64,000 bases of DNA, taken from positions 62,001 through 126,000 of the forward strand of contig NZ_LUVZ01000002.1 in the NCBI RefSeq assembly GCF_001593385.1, written 5' to 3'. The first letter of the stretch is position 1; each line of letters opens with the position of its first letter. Under the pieces are notes generated by a model that saw only the letters and a program-made list of their open reading frames with translations, had not been told where the DNA came from and did not search any database. The DNA is from Chryseobacterium cucumeris. Its GTDB lineage: Bacteria > Bacteroidota > Bacteroidia > Flavobacteriales > Weeksellaceae. Made by a program: the position numbers and the translations under genes. Shown piece by piece: positions 53,155 through 61,872 of the stretch.

Positions 53155-54546
53155 ATGAAAAGGAACGTATTATCAATAGCTATTACTTCATTATTCTTTG
53201 TGTATTCCTGTAAAAATGCGCCCGTTGCCAAACAGGAAGCTGGAAAAACTGAAGCAGTAAAAAGCAATATCACGGATGAACAACTGATGGACAGAGTGCA
53301 GAAAGATGCTTTAAAATACTTCTGGGACTATGCAGAACCTAACTCAATGCTGGGAAGAGAACGTTACCATGAAGATGATATCTATCCGGATAATGATAAG
53401 CACGTGATCACAACAGGAGGCTCAGGATTTGGGTTGGCAACTATTCTGGTAGGAGTAGAAAGAGGATTTGTTCCAAGAAAAGAAGCGGTGAAAAGGCTTA
53501 GTCATATTATGGATTTCTTGGCTAAAGCAGACCGCCATAAAGGAGCATGGTCACATTGGATCAATGGGGAAACCGGAAAAACAGTGCCTTTCGGGAAAAA
53601 AGATAATGGTGGTGACCTTGTGGAAACCGCTTTCCTTACCTCAGGAATACTGATGGTCCGTGAATACTTTAAAAACGGAAATGCAGAAGAAAAAAAACTG
53701 GCAGCAAAATGTGATGAACTGTGGAAAGGAATCCAATGGAACTGGTATACCAAAGGAGGTGAGAAAGTTTTATACTGGCACTGGTCACCGGATTACCAAT
53801 GGGAAATGAATTTTCCTCTTGAAGGATATAATGAATGCCTGATCACTTATATTTTAGCAGCCTCTTCACCTACTTATTCCATTGATGCAGAAACCTATTA
53901 TAAAGGCTGGACCAGAAACGGAACTTACCTTACAGATAAAACAAAGTACGGACTACCTCTGTATGTAAAACACAACTATGCCGAAGAATACGGCGGCCCG
54001 CTTTTCTGGGCACAATATTCATATATCGGGCTTGATCCGACTGGATTATCCGATAAACTTGTCAAAAATTACTTTGACGTCAATAAAAATCAAACCCTTA
54101 TCGACTATCAATATTGTGTCGAAAATCCAAAACAATGGAAAGGGTATGGTCCCAACTATTGGGGGCTTACAGCCGGATATACAAGAAATGAAGATGGAAG
54201 CACTGGATACACCGCTCACATGCCTGGCAATGATAATGGAGTGATTACTCCTACAGCTGCCTTGAGTAGTTTTCCCTATACACCAAAAGAATCAATGGCT
54301 TTCCTGAGATTCATGTATACCCAAAAACCTGAATTCATAGGATCTGCAGGACCTTATGATGCGACCTCCATTAATTATAATAATTGGTTTACCCCAAGAT
54401 ATCTGGCGATAGATCAGGGAACGATAGCACCCATGATCGAAAATTACAGATCAGGATTCCTGTGGAAGTTATTTATGAATGCCCCGGAAATTCAGCAGGG
54501 ATTAAAAAAACTAAGCTTTCGGTCAGCTAAATATGGAATAAAATAA
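53155..54546 (+). CDS. Glucoamylase-family (GH144-like) beta-1,2-glucanase
   Basis: This 463-residue lipoprotein (lipobox FFVYSC) has a glycoamylase-like (alpha/alpha)6 catalytic domain (PF10091): ALKYFWDYAEPNSMLGRER, GSGFGLATILVGVERGF, WHWSPDYQWEMNFPLEGYNE, PLFWAQYSYIGLDP, GYTAHMPGNDNGVITPTA and a C-terminal NYRSGFLWKLFMNAPEIQ. This is the architecture of GH144 endo-beta-1,2-glucanases of Bacteroidetes (Chitinophaga and Bacteroides enzymes). It would cut beta-1,2-glucan into sophoro-oligosaccharides. The context of SusC/D and GH3 supports this, but the exact linkage is an inference from the family. Confidence 0.85.
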   Translation: MKRNVLSIAITSLFFVYSCKNAPVAKQEAGKTEAVKSNITDEQLMDRVQKDALKYFWDYAEPNSMLGRERYHEDDIYPDNDKHVITTGGSGFGLATILVGVERGFVPRKEAVKRLSHIMDFLAKADRHKGAWSHWINGETGKTVPFGKKDNGGDLVETAFLTSGILMVREYFKNGNAEEKKLAAKCDELWKGIQWNWYTKGGEKVLYWHWSPDYQWEMNFPLEGYNECLITYILAASSPTYSIDAETYYKGWTRNGTYLTDKTKYGLPLYVKHNYAEEYGGPLFWAQYSYIGLDPTGLSDKLVKNYFDVNKNQTLIDYQYCVENPKQWKGYGPNYWGLTAGYTRNEDGSTGYTAHMPGNDNGVITPTAALSSFPYTPKESMAFLRFMYTQKPEFIGSAGPYDATSINYNNWFTPRYLAIDQGTIAPMIENYRSGFLWKLFMNAPEIQQGLKKLSFRSAKYGIK

Positions 54547-54642
54547 TTCAAAAGGAACGGCCATTGTCCCGAGCTTAGTTGCAGGGTTCCTTAAATAAAA
54601 AAAATCAAATCCGCTGGCTTTAACCAAAACCTAAATAACAAT

Positions 54643-55350
54643 ATGAAACTAAAACTGAAACATATTCCTCTTTTATTACTGCCGTTTTCATTACCAATGA
54701 GTGCACAGGAGATAAAAGCGGAACTCAATAAAGAAATTAAAAGACAGGAGAAAATGTCTTACATTCTGGATTACCCACAAAATGTTAAAGGAACTGTACC
54801 ATTAATAGTTTTCCTTCATGGTTCAGGAGAACGGGGAACTAATCTTGACCTGGTAAAGGCTCACAGTCCATTTACCTATAAAAATCTGATCAAAGAACCT
54901 GTAGCGGTTCTGGCGCCTCAATGCCCGGAAGGAACTTGGTGGGATACGGTTACCGTATATCATCTGATCAAGGAAATTCAGAAGAAATATAAAATTGATG
55001 CTTCCCGTATTTATCTTACAGGACTTTCTATGGGAGGATGGGGAACCTTAAAGCTGGCCATGGAGCATCCGGAAATGTTTGCTGCAGTGGCTTCAGTGTG
55101 TGCCCCTACAGATCAGGTCATGACCGCTAATATTCATCGGTTTAAAGATCTGAACATGAAAATTTTCCATGGCGGAATGGACGATATTGTACTACCTGCG
55201 AATGCTTTTAATTTTTATCAGAAGCTGCATCCTGTAAACCCTTCAGCAGAATTGGTTATCTTCCCGAATGATAATCATAACTCATGGGATTCGGCATACT
55301 CAAATCCCGCTTTGTATGAATGGATGCTGTCCAAAAAGAAAGAAAAGTAA
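54643..55350 (+). CDS. Alpha/beta hydrolase (PHB depolymerase/prolyl-oligopeptidase-like)
   Basis: This 235-residue secreted enzyme has signal peptide LLLLPFSLPMSAQ and an alpha/beta hydrolase fold. Nucleophile Ser lies in GLSMGGWG, oxyanion motif HGSGERG near the N-terminus, and the acid and His in HGGMDDIVLP and NDNHNSWDS. Enzymes of this type in PULs often act as carbohydrate esterases that remove acyl groups, or as general hydrolases. Its position between GH144-like and GH3 genes suggests removal of substituents (for example succinyl or acetyl) from the glucan, but no biochemical evidence is in the sequence. Confidence 0.88.
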   Translation: MKLKLKHIPLLLLPFSLPMSAQEIKAELNKEIKRQEKMSYILDYPQNVKGTVPLIVFLHGSGERGTNLDLVKAHSPFTYKNLIKEPVAVLAPQCPEGTWWDTVTVYHLIKEIQKKYKIDASRIYLTGLSMGGWGTLKLAMEHPEMFAAVASVCAPTDQVMTANIHRFKDLNMKIFHGGMDDIVLPANAFNFYQKLHPVNPSAELVIFPNDNHNSWDSAYSNPALYEWMLSKKKEK

Positions 55351-55430
55351 TCCAGGACACCAATGATTGAAAAATAACCCCATCAAATTAAAGCAAAAAA
55401 TATAAAACAATAATTTAAGAAGATAGATTT

Positions 55431-57758
55431 ATGAAAAAGTTAATTGTAATCGCCACTTTAGCATTGGCACCTGTATTTTCCGCACAGGAAATGGTAACGA
55501 AGCCCGTTCAGTCTTACCAGACAGCTCAGTATCAGGCTAAGAAGAAAGCTTTTGTAGACAATCTTTTATCTAAAATGACATTGGATGAAAAAATTGGGCA
55601 GATGAACCTTCCGACTTCCGGAGATTTCACTACAGGACAGGCACAGAGCTCTGATATCGGAAAAAAAGTAGAGCAGGGATTAGTCGGCGGATTATTCAAT
55701 ATAAAAGGAGCAGATAAGATCAAGGCAGTTCAGAAAGTGGCAGTAGAAAAAAGCCGTCTGAAGATTCCTATGATTTTCGGAATGGATGTTATTCATGGCT
55801 ATGAAACTACTTTCCCGATTCCTTTAGGGTTGGCTGCTTCATGGGATATGAACCTTATCCAGCAGTCTGCAAAAGTAGCTGCGAGAGAAGCTGCTTCCGA
55901 CGGGATCAACTGGACATTCTCTCCCATGGTAGATATTTCCCGTGAACCAAGATGGGGTAGAGTATCAGAAGGTTCTGGTGAAGACCCATATTTGGGAAGT
56001 GAAATTTCTAAAAATATGGTGTATGGCTATCAGGGGAAAGACCTTGCGAATGGAACCAATATTTTAGCATGCGTAAAACATTTTGCTTTATATGGGGCAG
56101 GTGAATCCGGAAGAGATTACAATACGGTTGACATGAGCCATGTAAGAATGTTTAATGAGTATTTTCCTCCTTATAAAGCAGCAGTGGATGCTGGTGTGGC
56201 TTCTGTAATGGCCTCTTTCAATGAAGTGGACGGAGTACCTGCGACAGGTAACAGATGGCTTCAGACTGAAGTATTAAGAAATCTATGGAAGTTCAAAGGC
56301 TTCGTAGTAACAGACTATACTGGTATCAATGAAATGGTAGACCACGGTATGGGAGATCTTCAGCAGGTATCTGCTTTGGCTTTAAAAGCTGGGGTTGATA
56401 TGGATATGGTGGGAGAAGGTTTTTTAACAACATTAAAAAAATCCCTTCAGGAAGGAAAAGTTACGCAAGCTGAAATTGATATGGCAGCAAGGAGAATTCT
56501 TGAAGCAAAATATGATCTTGGTTTATTTGATAATCCGTACAAACATGGAGATGCGAAGTTAGCGGCAAAAGAAGTCTATAATATGGAAAACCGTAATATA
56601 GCAAGAAATACAGCTGCTCAATCCATGGTGTTATTGAAAAATGACAATCAGGTATTGCCTTTAAAGAAATCAGGAACAGTGGCTGTAATCGGACCATTGG
56701 TGAATAACTCAATGAATATGGCCGGAACATGGAGTGTTGCTACAAAACACGCTTCTTCAGTTTCTTTGATGCAGGGATTACAGTCGAACTACGGAAAAGA
56801 AGTTAAGTTTTTATCAGCAAAAGGAGCTAATATAGACTATGATGCCAAATTAGAAGAAATCTATGCAGCTCACGGTAAAAAAACAGACAGAGACAACCGT
56901 TCCAAAGAAGAGTTGCTAAAAGAAGCGGTAGAGGTTGCCAACAAAGCAGATGTGATTGTTCTGGCTATCGGAGAATCTGCTGAAATGAGTGGAGAATCTT
57001 CTTCAAGAACAGAAATTACCATTCCTCAGTCTCAGGTTGATCTGCTAAACGAGTTAAAGAAGACGGGAAAACCAATTGCAATGGTTCTTTTCACAGGACG
57101 TCCTTTAGCTTTAACCAATGTAAAAGATACTCCGGATTCTATATTGAATGCATGGTTTGCAGGATCTGAAGCAGGTAACGCGATTGCGGATGTTCTGTTC
57201 GGAAAAGTAAACCCGTCGGGAAAACTTCCAATGACTTTCCCAAGAAGCCTTGGACAAGTGCCAATCTATTATAATGCTAAAAATACAGGTCGCCCGCTGA
57301 GTCAGGATAAAGTAGACAAATGTACTTATGAAAGATTCCGTTCAAACTATATGGACGAATGTAATACGCCTTTATATGCTTTCGGATATGGATTGAGCTA
57401 TACGAAATTCAATTATTCTGATATGGCAGTTTCCACTACTACTGCAAAAGGCAATCAGACCGTTCAGGCATCCGTTACTGTAACGAATACGGGAAATTAT
57501 GACGGAGCTGAGGTTGTTCAATTGTATATCAGAGATATGGTGGGAAGTATTACAAGACCGGTAAAAGAACTGAAAGGTTTCCAGAAAATATTTTTGAAAA
57601 AAGGAGAATCTAAAAAAGTAACTTTTGATATCACTCCAGAAAGTTTGAAATTCTATAACGGAGATCTGAAATATGACTGGGAATCAGGAGAATTTGATAT
57701 TATGATCGGAACCAGTTCTGACAATGTTCAGCATTCAAAGATTAACTGGACTAAGTAA
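55431..57758 (+). CDS. bglX: GH3-family beta-glucosidase (BglX-like)
   Basis: This 775-residue enzyme has a signal peptide (ALAPVFSAQ), a GH3 N-terminal TIM barrel (MTLDEKIGQMNLP, FGMDVIHGYETTFPIPLG, GINWTFSPMVDISREPRWGR), the nucleophile Asp in GFVVTDYTGINEMVDHG, a GH3 C-terminal domain (LLKNDNQVLPLKKSG, AIGESAEMSGESSSR) and a fibronectin III-like domain at the end. It should hydrolyse terminal beta-glucosides in the periplasm. A GH3 enzyme of a Bacteroides beta-1,2-glucan locus cleaves sophorose, which fits this locus. The gene follows the hydrolase by 80 bases. Confidence 0.95.
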   Translation: MKKLIVIATLALAPVFSAQEMVTKPVQSYQTAQYQAKKKAFVDNLLSKMTLDEKIGQMNLPTSGDFTTGQAQSSDIGKKVEQGLVGGLFNIKGADKIKAVQKVAVEKSRLKIPMIFGMDVIHGYETTFPIPLGLAASWDMNLIQQSAKVAAREAASDGINWTFSPMVDISREPRWGRVSEGSGEDPYLGSEISKNMVYGYQGKDLANGTNILACVKHFALYGAGESGRDYNTVDMSHVRMFNEYFPPYKAAVDAGVASVMASFNEVDGVPATGNRWLQTEVLRNLWKFKGFVVTDYTGINEMVDHGMGDLQQVSALALKAGVDMDMVGEGFLTTLKKSLQEGKVTQAEIDMAARRILEAKYDLGLFDNPYKHGDAKLAAKEVYNMENRNIARNTAAQSMVLLKNDNQVLPLKKSGTVAVIGPLVNNSMNMAGTWSVATKHASSVSLMQGLQSNYGKEVKFLSAKGANIDYDAKLEEIYAAHGKKTDRDNRSKEELLKEAVEVANKADVIVLAIGESAEMSGESSSRTEITIPQSQVDLLNELKKTGKPIAMVLFTGRPLALTNVKDTPDSILNAWFAGSEAGNAIADVLFGKVNPSGKLPMTFPRSLGQVPIYYNAKNTGRPLSQDKVDKCTYERFRSNYMDECNTPLYAFGYGLSYTKFNYSDMAVSTTTAKGNQTVQASVTVTNTGNYDGAEVVQLYIRDMVGSITRPVKELKGFQKIFLKKGESKKVTFDITPESLKFYNGDLKYDWESGEFDIMIGTSSDNVQHSKINWTK

Positions 57759-57852
57759 TATCCGGAAAAGTAATTCACCGGATTGTGTTATGATGTTTTT
57801 TTTGGCACGATTTTTAATAATACCTCGGGTAATTATTAGTATACAAATCGAC

Positions 57853-58251
57853 ATGAAAAAAACAATTTTATTAAGCACAATGTTCCTGGGTTCTTTACTG
57901 TTTGCACAAAAAGGAACAATAAAAGGTGGAGACAAAGATGCACACGGATGTATTGGTTCTGCAGGATATACTTATTCTCAAATTAAGAAAGACTGTATAA
58001 GAACGTTTGAGCAGAAAATCAAGTTAACAGAAGTAGCTCCGAAAGACAGCTATACTTCAATAGCTGCAGTTATTTTCAGTAAAGACATGAAACAAGCTGA
58101 GGTTTTTGTAAAAGATGCCGGTGAAAGAAGCATTATCCTTACCAGAGCAGGAGGTAAAGCCAAAGCATGGAAAAAGGATGGTTATGTATTGGTTCCTCAC
58201 AAAAAGCACGGATATCAGCTTAAAAAGGATAATGTCGTGATCTATCAGTAA
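57853..58251 (+). CDS. Secreted protein, unknown family, tandem copy 1
   Basis: This 132-residue protein has a signal peptide (LLSTMFLGSLLFAQ). The mature part begins with GGDKDAHGCIGSAGYTYSQI and KKDCIRTFEQKIKLTE, holding two cysteines that could form a disulfide, followed by a beta-rich KDMKQAEVFVKDAGERSIIL segment and the end HKKHGYQLKKDNVVIYQ. I do not recognise the family. A paralogue of 136 residues follows 113 bases later. The start at 57853 is chosen because it gives the signal peptide; the frame is open upstream. Confidence 0.8.
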   Translation: MKKTILLSTMFLGSLLFAQKGTIKGGDKDAHGCIGSAGYTYSQIKKDCIRTFEQKIKLTEVAPKDSYTSIAAVIFSKDMKQAEVFVKDAGERSIILTRAGGKAKAWKKDGYVLVPHKKHGYQLKKDNVVIYQ

Positions 58252-58263
58252 GATCCGGTTAAA

Positions 58264-58291
58264 AAAAACCGCTCGAAAGAGTGGTTTTTTT
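58264..58291 (+). terminator. Terminator after tandem copy 1
   Basis: The stem AAAAACCGCTC / GAGTGGTTTTT (one G-T pair) with a GAAA tetraloop is followed by T residues. Confidence 0.8.
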
Positions 58292-58364
58292 GTACCTTAG
58301 AGAAATTAATTAATATCACATTTCTGGGATATTGTAACCAGTCAAAAAAACAAATATTTTACCT

Positions 58365-58775
58365 ATGAAAAAAATAATTTTACTCAGTACCATGTTCCTT
58401 GGATCATTCGTTTTTGCGCAAAAAAGTACTCCTGTTCTCGGAGGTGACAGAGATGTTCACGGTTGTATTGGCTCTGCGGGATATACCTATTCCCAATTAC
58501 GAAATAATTGTATACAGACTTTCAATCAGAAAATAAAACTCAAAGAAGTAAACTCAGACAAAAGTTATACTTCAATGACGGCAGTTATTTTTAATAAAAG
58601 CATGACTAAAGCCGAAGTATTCATTCCGGATGGAGCTGCAAAAAGCATTATTTTGGATAAGCAGGGAAAAGCAAAAATCTGGAAAAGCGGAGCTCATGTG
58701 AAAGACAGCTATGTTTTAACTCCCTATAAAAAGAGTTACCAGATCAAGAAGAATGATGAAGTCATTTATCAGTAA
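58365..58775 (+). CDS. Secreted protein, unknown family, tandem copy 2
   Basis: This 136-residue paralogue of the previous gene has a signal peptide (LLSTMFLGSFVFAQ), GGDRDVHGCIGSAGYTYSQL, RNNCIQTFNQKIKLKE and a similar C-terminus (YKKSYQIKKNDEVIYQ). Compared with copy 1 it differs by an insertion of several residues near the end (KSGAHVKDS). The HGCIGSAGYTYSQ core and both cysteines are strongly conserved between the copies, so this is likely the functional site. It has its own terminator. Confidence 0.8.
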   Translation: MKKIILLSTMFLGSFVFAQKSTPVLGGDRDVHGCIGSAGYTYSQLRNNCIQTFNQKIKLKEVNSDKSYTSMTAVIFNKSMTKAEVFIPDGAAKSIILDKQGKAKIWKSGAHVKDSYVLTPYKKSYQIKKNDEVIYQ

Positions 58776-58794
58776 AATAAAACTTTAAAAATAT

Positions 58795-58822
58795 AAAGCC
58801 ACTCGGAAGAGTGGCTTTTTTG
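58795..58822 (+). terminator. Terminator after tandem copy 2
   Basis: The stem AAAGCCACTC / GAGTGGCTTT with a GGAA tetraloop is followed by T residues. Confidence 0.85.
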
Positions 58823-59035
58823 TGGCTTGAAATCAATGAATTCAATTGGATTTTAATGCGACAAGTTTTGTCGTTGTGGATAGATACTTTTGCAACATAA
58901 TAGAATGAAAAATATATCAGAATAAAATGATAAATAGCATGATTAACGGTACCACATAAAAGTGACTTTCTATCTTAAAAAGTGTTAAATTCGCGAAGTT
59001 TTAAGAAACTAATTACTAACTCAAAAAAACATAGG

Positions 59036-60664
59036 ATGAAAAAATTCTATTTCGGTGCATTTACTTTATGCACAGCCCTGGGTGTATCTGCTCAGGAAGT
59101 GATATGGCAGAAAGATATCCAGTCCTCTACCCAGGATTTTCTAAGCCAGGTCACTACAACCATTGATCAGCAGTATCTAATTACAGGAAGCTCTATACAG
59201 TCTAAAAGCCAACCGCAAGCAGCCAGCAGCCAAAAGCAAAACTATGGTTACGATTTTCATTTGGTAAAACTCAATCAGCAGGGTCAAGAAGTCTGGGAGA
59301 AATATTTCTCAGGACAAAACCATGATTATCTGTCAGCCACTGTTACCACTCAGGATGGCGGATTTCTTTTGGCAGGAACTTCTTATTCAGGAAAGGGATT
59401 GGATAAAAAAGAGGATTCCAAAGGAGGTTCAGATATCTGGCTGATCAGAATCAATGAATTTGGAGATGAACTATGGCAGAAAACGTTAGGAAGTTCTTCC
59501 GATGAAGAAGCCAGAGCTGTGATTCAAACGACAGATTTAGGATTTTTTGTTGCCGGAAATGTCCAAAACTCATCAAAAGGCTATGGTTCCAAAGATGTTT
59601 TAATTACCCGATTAGACAAAGACGGAAAAGAATTATCACAATTGATTTTAGGTGGAAAAGGTTTAGACGAAGTAGAAAAGATGATTCCAACGAGAGATGG
59701 AGGAGCTTTATTAGGAATTTATTCGAGAAGTTCATCTGTTAAAACGAATAATCAGCAATCAAAGATCAACACTAATACTTCGACTGATAAACCTGCAACC
59801 TATAACCTGTTATCTGCAACCTCAAAGCAGAGCGACAATTTCGGTGAAGGCGACTACTGGATTGTCAAGCTGGACAAAAACGGAAAAGTAGAATGGGAAA
59901 AGAACTTTGGAGGTAAAGGAGATGATCATATCAGAACGCTGGCATTAACTTCAAATGGTTTTATTATTGGCGGAGAATCCAGATCAGAAAGATCAGGTAA
60001 TAAAACGGTAGGTCTGGAAGAAGGAACAGACCTTTGGCTGATTTCTTTAAATGAAAGAGGCGATGAGCAGTGGCAAAAATCCTACAATTTCAAGAACCGT
60101 GATATCCTGATGGGAATGAGCGTTCTTCATTCAGCAGATGACAAATCTTCCAAAGGAATTTTATTGGGAGGTTACACTCAGGCAGAAGGAAGAATCCAAG
60201 CTGATGATGAAACTTTTTGGATACTGTATCTGGATCAGAATGGCAATGAACAGTGGAGAAAGCATGTGAATGGTGAATCCAGACAAAAAGAAGAAAGACT
60301 TTCTGATTTAAAGCTGAACAGAGACGGCTCCATTATTCTTGCCGGAACCAGCGCAGAAGAGCTGGGTAAAGAAAACTGGAAAATCGTGAAGCTGGGCGAC
60401 AAACAGGTTGATCAGCTAATAGAAAAATACGACATTAAAATTTATCCTAACCCTGTTTCAGATTATGCTTACGTAGAAATAGGTTTTGATTTTAAGGATG
60501 CAGATATTCTTTTGTATGATATGAGCGGAAGACAGCTTCAAAGTATAAAAACCAAAAACAAAGTGACTAAGATTAATACCCAGGCTTTGATTCAGGGAGC
60601 TTACTTGATCACTATAAAAACTGATACCAATAAAACTGCAAACGCGAAACTTATTAAAAAATGA
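59036..60664 (+). CDS. T9SS-secreted repeat protein with sorting domain
   Basis: This 542-residue protein starts at 59036 with a signal peptide (TLCTALGVSAQ). It is built of repeated blade-like units of about 50-60 residues with DIWLIRINEFGDELWQKT, DYWIVKLDKNGKVEWEKN and DLWLISLNERGDEQWQKS motifs. They look like a beta-propeller of tryptophan-rich blades. It ends with a type A T9SS domain (KIYPNPVSDYAYVEIGF). It should be exported through T9SS. Its stop overlaps the ATG at 60661 by 4 bases, so it is translationally coupled to the following RHS-like gene. Confidence 0.9.
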   Translation: MKKFYFGAFTLCTALGVSAQEVIWQKDIQSSTQDFLSQVTTTIDQQYLITGSSIQSKSQPQAASSQKQNYGYDFHLVKLNQQGQEVWEKYFSGQNHDYLSATVTTQDGGFLLAGTSYSGKGLDKKEDSKGGSDIWLIRINEFGDELWQKTLGSSSDEEARAVIQTTDLGFFVAGNVQNSSKGYGSKDVLITRLDKDGKELSQLILGGKGLDEVEKMIPTRDGGALLGIYSRSSSVKTNNQQSKINTNTSTDKPATYNLLSATSKQSDNFGEGDYWIVKLDKNGKVEWEKNFGGKGDDHIRTLALTSNGFIIGGESRSERSGNKTVGLEEGTDLWLISLNERGDEQWQKSYNFKNRDILMGMSVLHSADDKSSKGILLGGYTQAEGRIQADDETFWILYLDQNGNEQWRKHVNGESRQKEERLSDLKLNRDGSIILAGTSAEELGKENWKIVKLGDKQVDQLIEKYDIKIYPNPVSDYAYVEIGFDFKDADILLYDMSGRQLQSIKTKNKVTKINTQALIQGAYLITIKTDTNKTANAKLIKK

Positions 60665-61872
60665 CTCCAATAAGAATTATGAAAAATGTTTTAATATTAT
60701 TTTCTGTAATAGTAATTCAATTAGTTTCATCCCAAGATCGCCCCATGGATGATTACAAAATTGCAAAAAATATAAATGTATCTAACAATTATAATACAGG
60801 AGAGCCGAATATAGGAGTTCCATTATACAAAGTAGAAACAGGAGGTATTGCAGTAGCATCCTCTCTAAATTATTCTAATAATTTGATGATTGGAGAACCT
60901 TCTATCGTCGGAACTAATTGGAATATCAATTTATTTGGAAAAATTATTGTAAAAGAATCACGTGCTTACTTAGATCCTATAGTCAGCAAACAAGGTAATG
61001 GTTTTTATGCAGTAAATTCAAATAGATGTTTTCTTAATGAAAAAAATACCACTATTACAAAAAAGCAAATGCTTGACAATCCTAATACGAGTATTGAGCA
61101 GTATTATCCAAATGAATTTTATTTTGAATTTTTGGGTTATAAAGGAACTTTTTTATCTGATAATGTAGGTAATATTTTAGTGCAATCCGAAAATGACGAA
61201 TTCAAAGTCACTTTTAACGGACAAAAATGTTATAACATGTATGCCCCGATTAATAATACTCTTCCAGAAATAATTATGGAAGATACCAAGGGCAATAAAT
61301 TTTATTTTGGTGGAGATTATAACTCTGTTGATATTAACTATGTTAAGAATAAATATCAATATGACAATCTATCGGGTAATTCGACTGCATATACTGTTTA
61401 TAGGAATATAAATTATTTGAATGCATTTTATTTAAAAAAAGTTGAATTAAGTAATGGTAGAACTATCAATGCCTTTTATAGAAGTGGAAATAGGAATCTT
61501 TTAGATCCTTTTACAAATGGAGGGTATTATTATGGCAGTGACTACTCTTTTGTATTTCCTTCTAAAGCTACATTAGCTGATAATAGTTTGTTTCTTGGTA
61601 AGGATATAATTAATAATTATAATACTTACAACAGCTGGAGTACTTCAACAAGTTTCGGTTTTAGTGAAAATAAAACGGATACATATTATAAGATTGCGAT
61701 TTTAGATTCAATAAAAATTTCTGACTATGGCAGTGTCAGTTTTTCATATCAGGATATAAATAATCAATTGACCAAACCTTTTCTTAAAAAAATTCAAGTA
61801 AAAGCTACAAATAATAAGCTAATTAATAATATTGATTTCAGTTATAATGTAAAAGAAGACAGAGTTTTTTAG
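60661..61872 (+). CDS. RHS-like protein, N-terminal part (frameshifted)
   Basis: This frame of 403 residues starts with ATG 60661 overlapping the previous stop (ATGA), or with ATG 60679 (MKNVLILFSVIVIQLVSSQ, a signal peptide). The sequence resembles the N-terminal region of large Bacteroidetes RHS-type surface proteins (NTGEPNIGVPLYKVETGG, IVGTNWNINLFGKI). It stops at TAG 61872, right after a run of six T, whereas the other frame continues in-phase as LEKAIINQEQYFFEYY and so on. One missing T in the run would restore a single gene of about 1060 residues. The likely state is a frameshifted gene. Confidence 0.75.
   Translation: MTPIRIMKNVLILFSVIVIQLVSSQDRPMDDYKIAKNINVSNNYNTGEPNIGVPLYKVETGGIAVASSLNYSNNLMIGEPSIVGTNWNINLFGKIIVKESRAYLDPIVSKQGNGFYAVNSNRCFLNEKNTTITKKQMLDNPNTSIEQYYPNEFYFEFLGYKGTFLSDNVGNILVQSENDEFKVTFNGQKCYNMYAPINNTLPEIIMEDTKGNKFYFGGDYNSVDINYVKNKYQYDNLSGNSTAYTVYRNINYLNAFYLKKVELSNGRTINAFYRSGNRNLLDPFTNGGYYYGSDYSFVFPSKATLADNSLFLGKDIINNYNTYNSWSTSTSFGFSENKTDTYYKIAILDSIKISDYGSVSFSYQDINNQLTKPFLKKIQVKATNNKLINNIDFSYNVKEDRVF

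Noticed and set aside
61865..61871. Programmed -1 frameshift at a T TTT TTA heptamer
   Set aside because: The heptamer is not in the classical phase: the A-site codon of the zero frame is TAG, not TTA. No stimulatory stem is obvious. A one-base deletion or phase variation is simpler, though slippage is not excluded.
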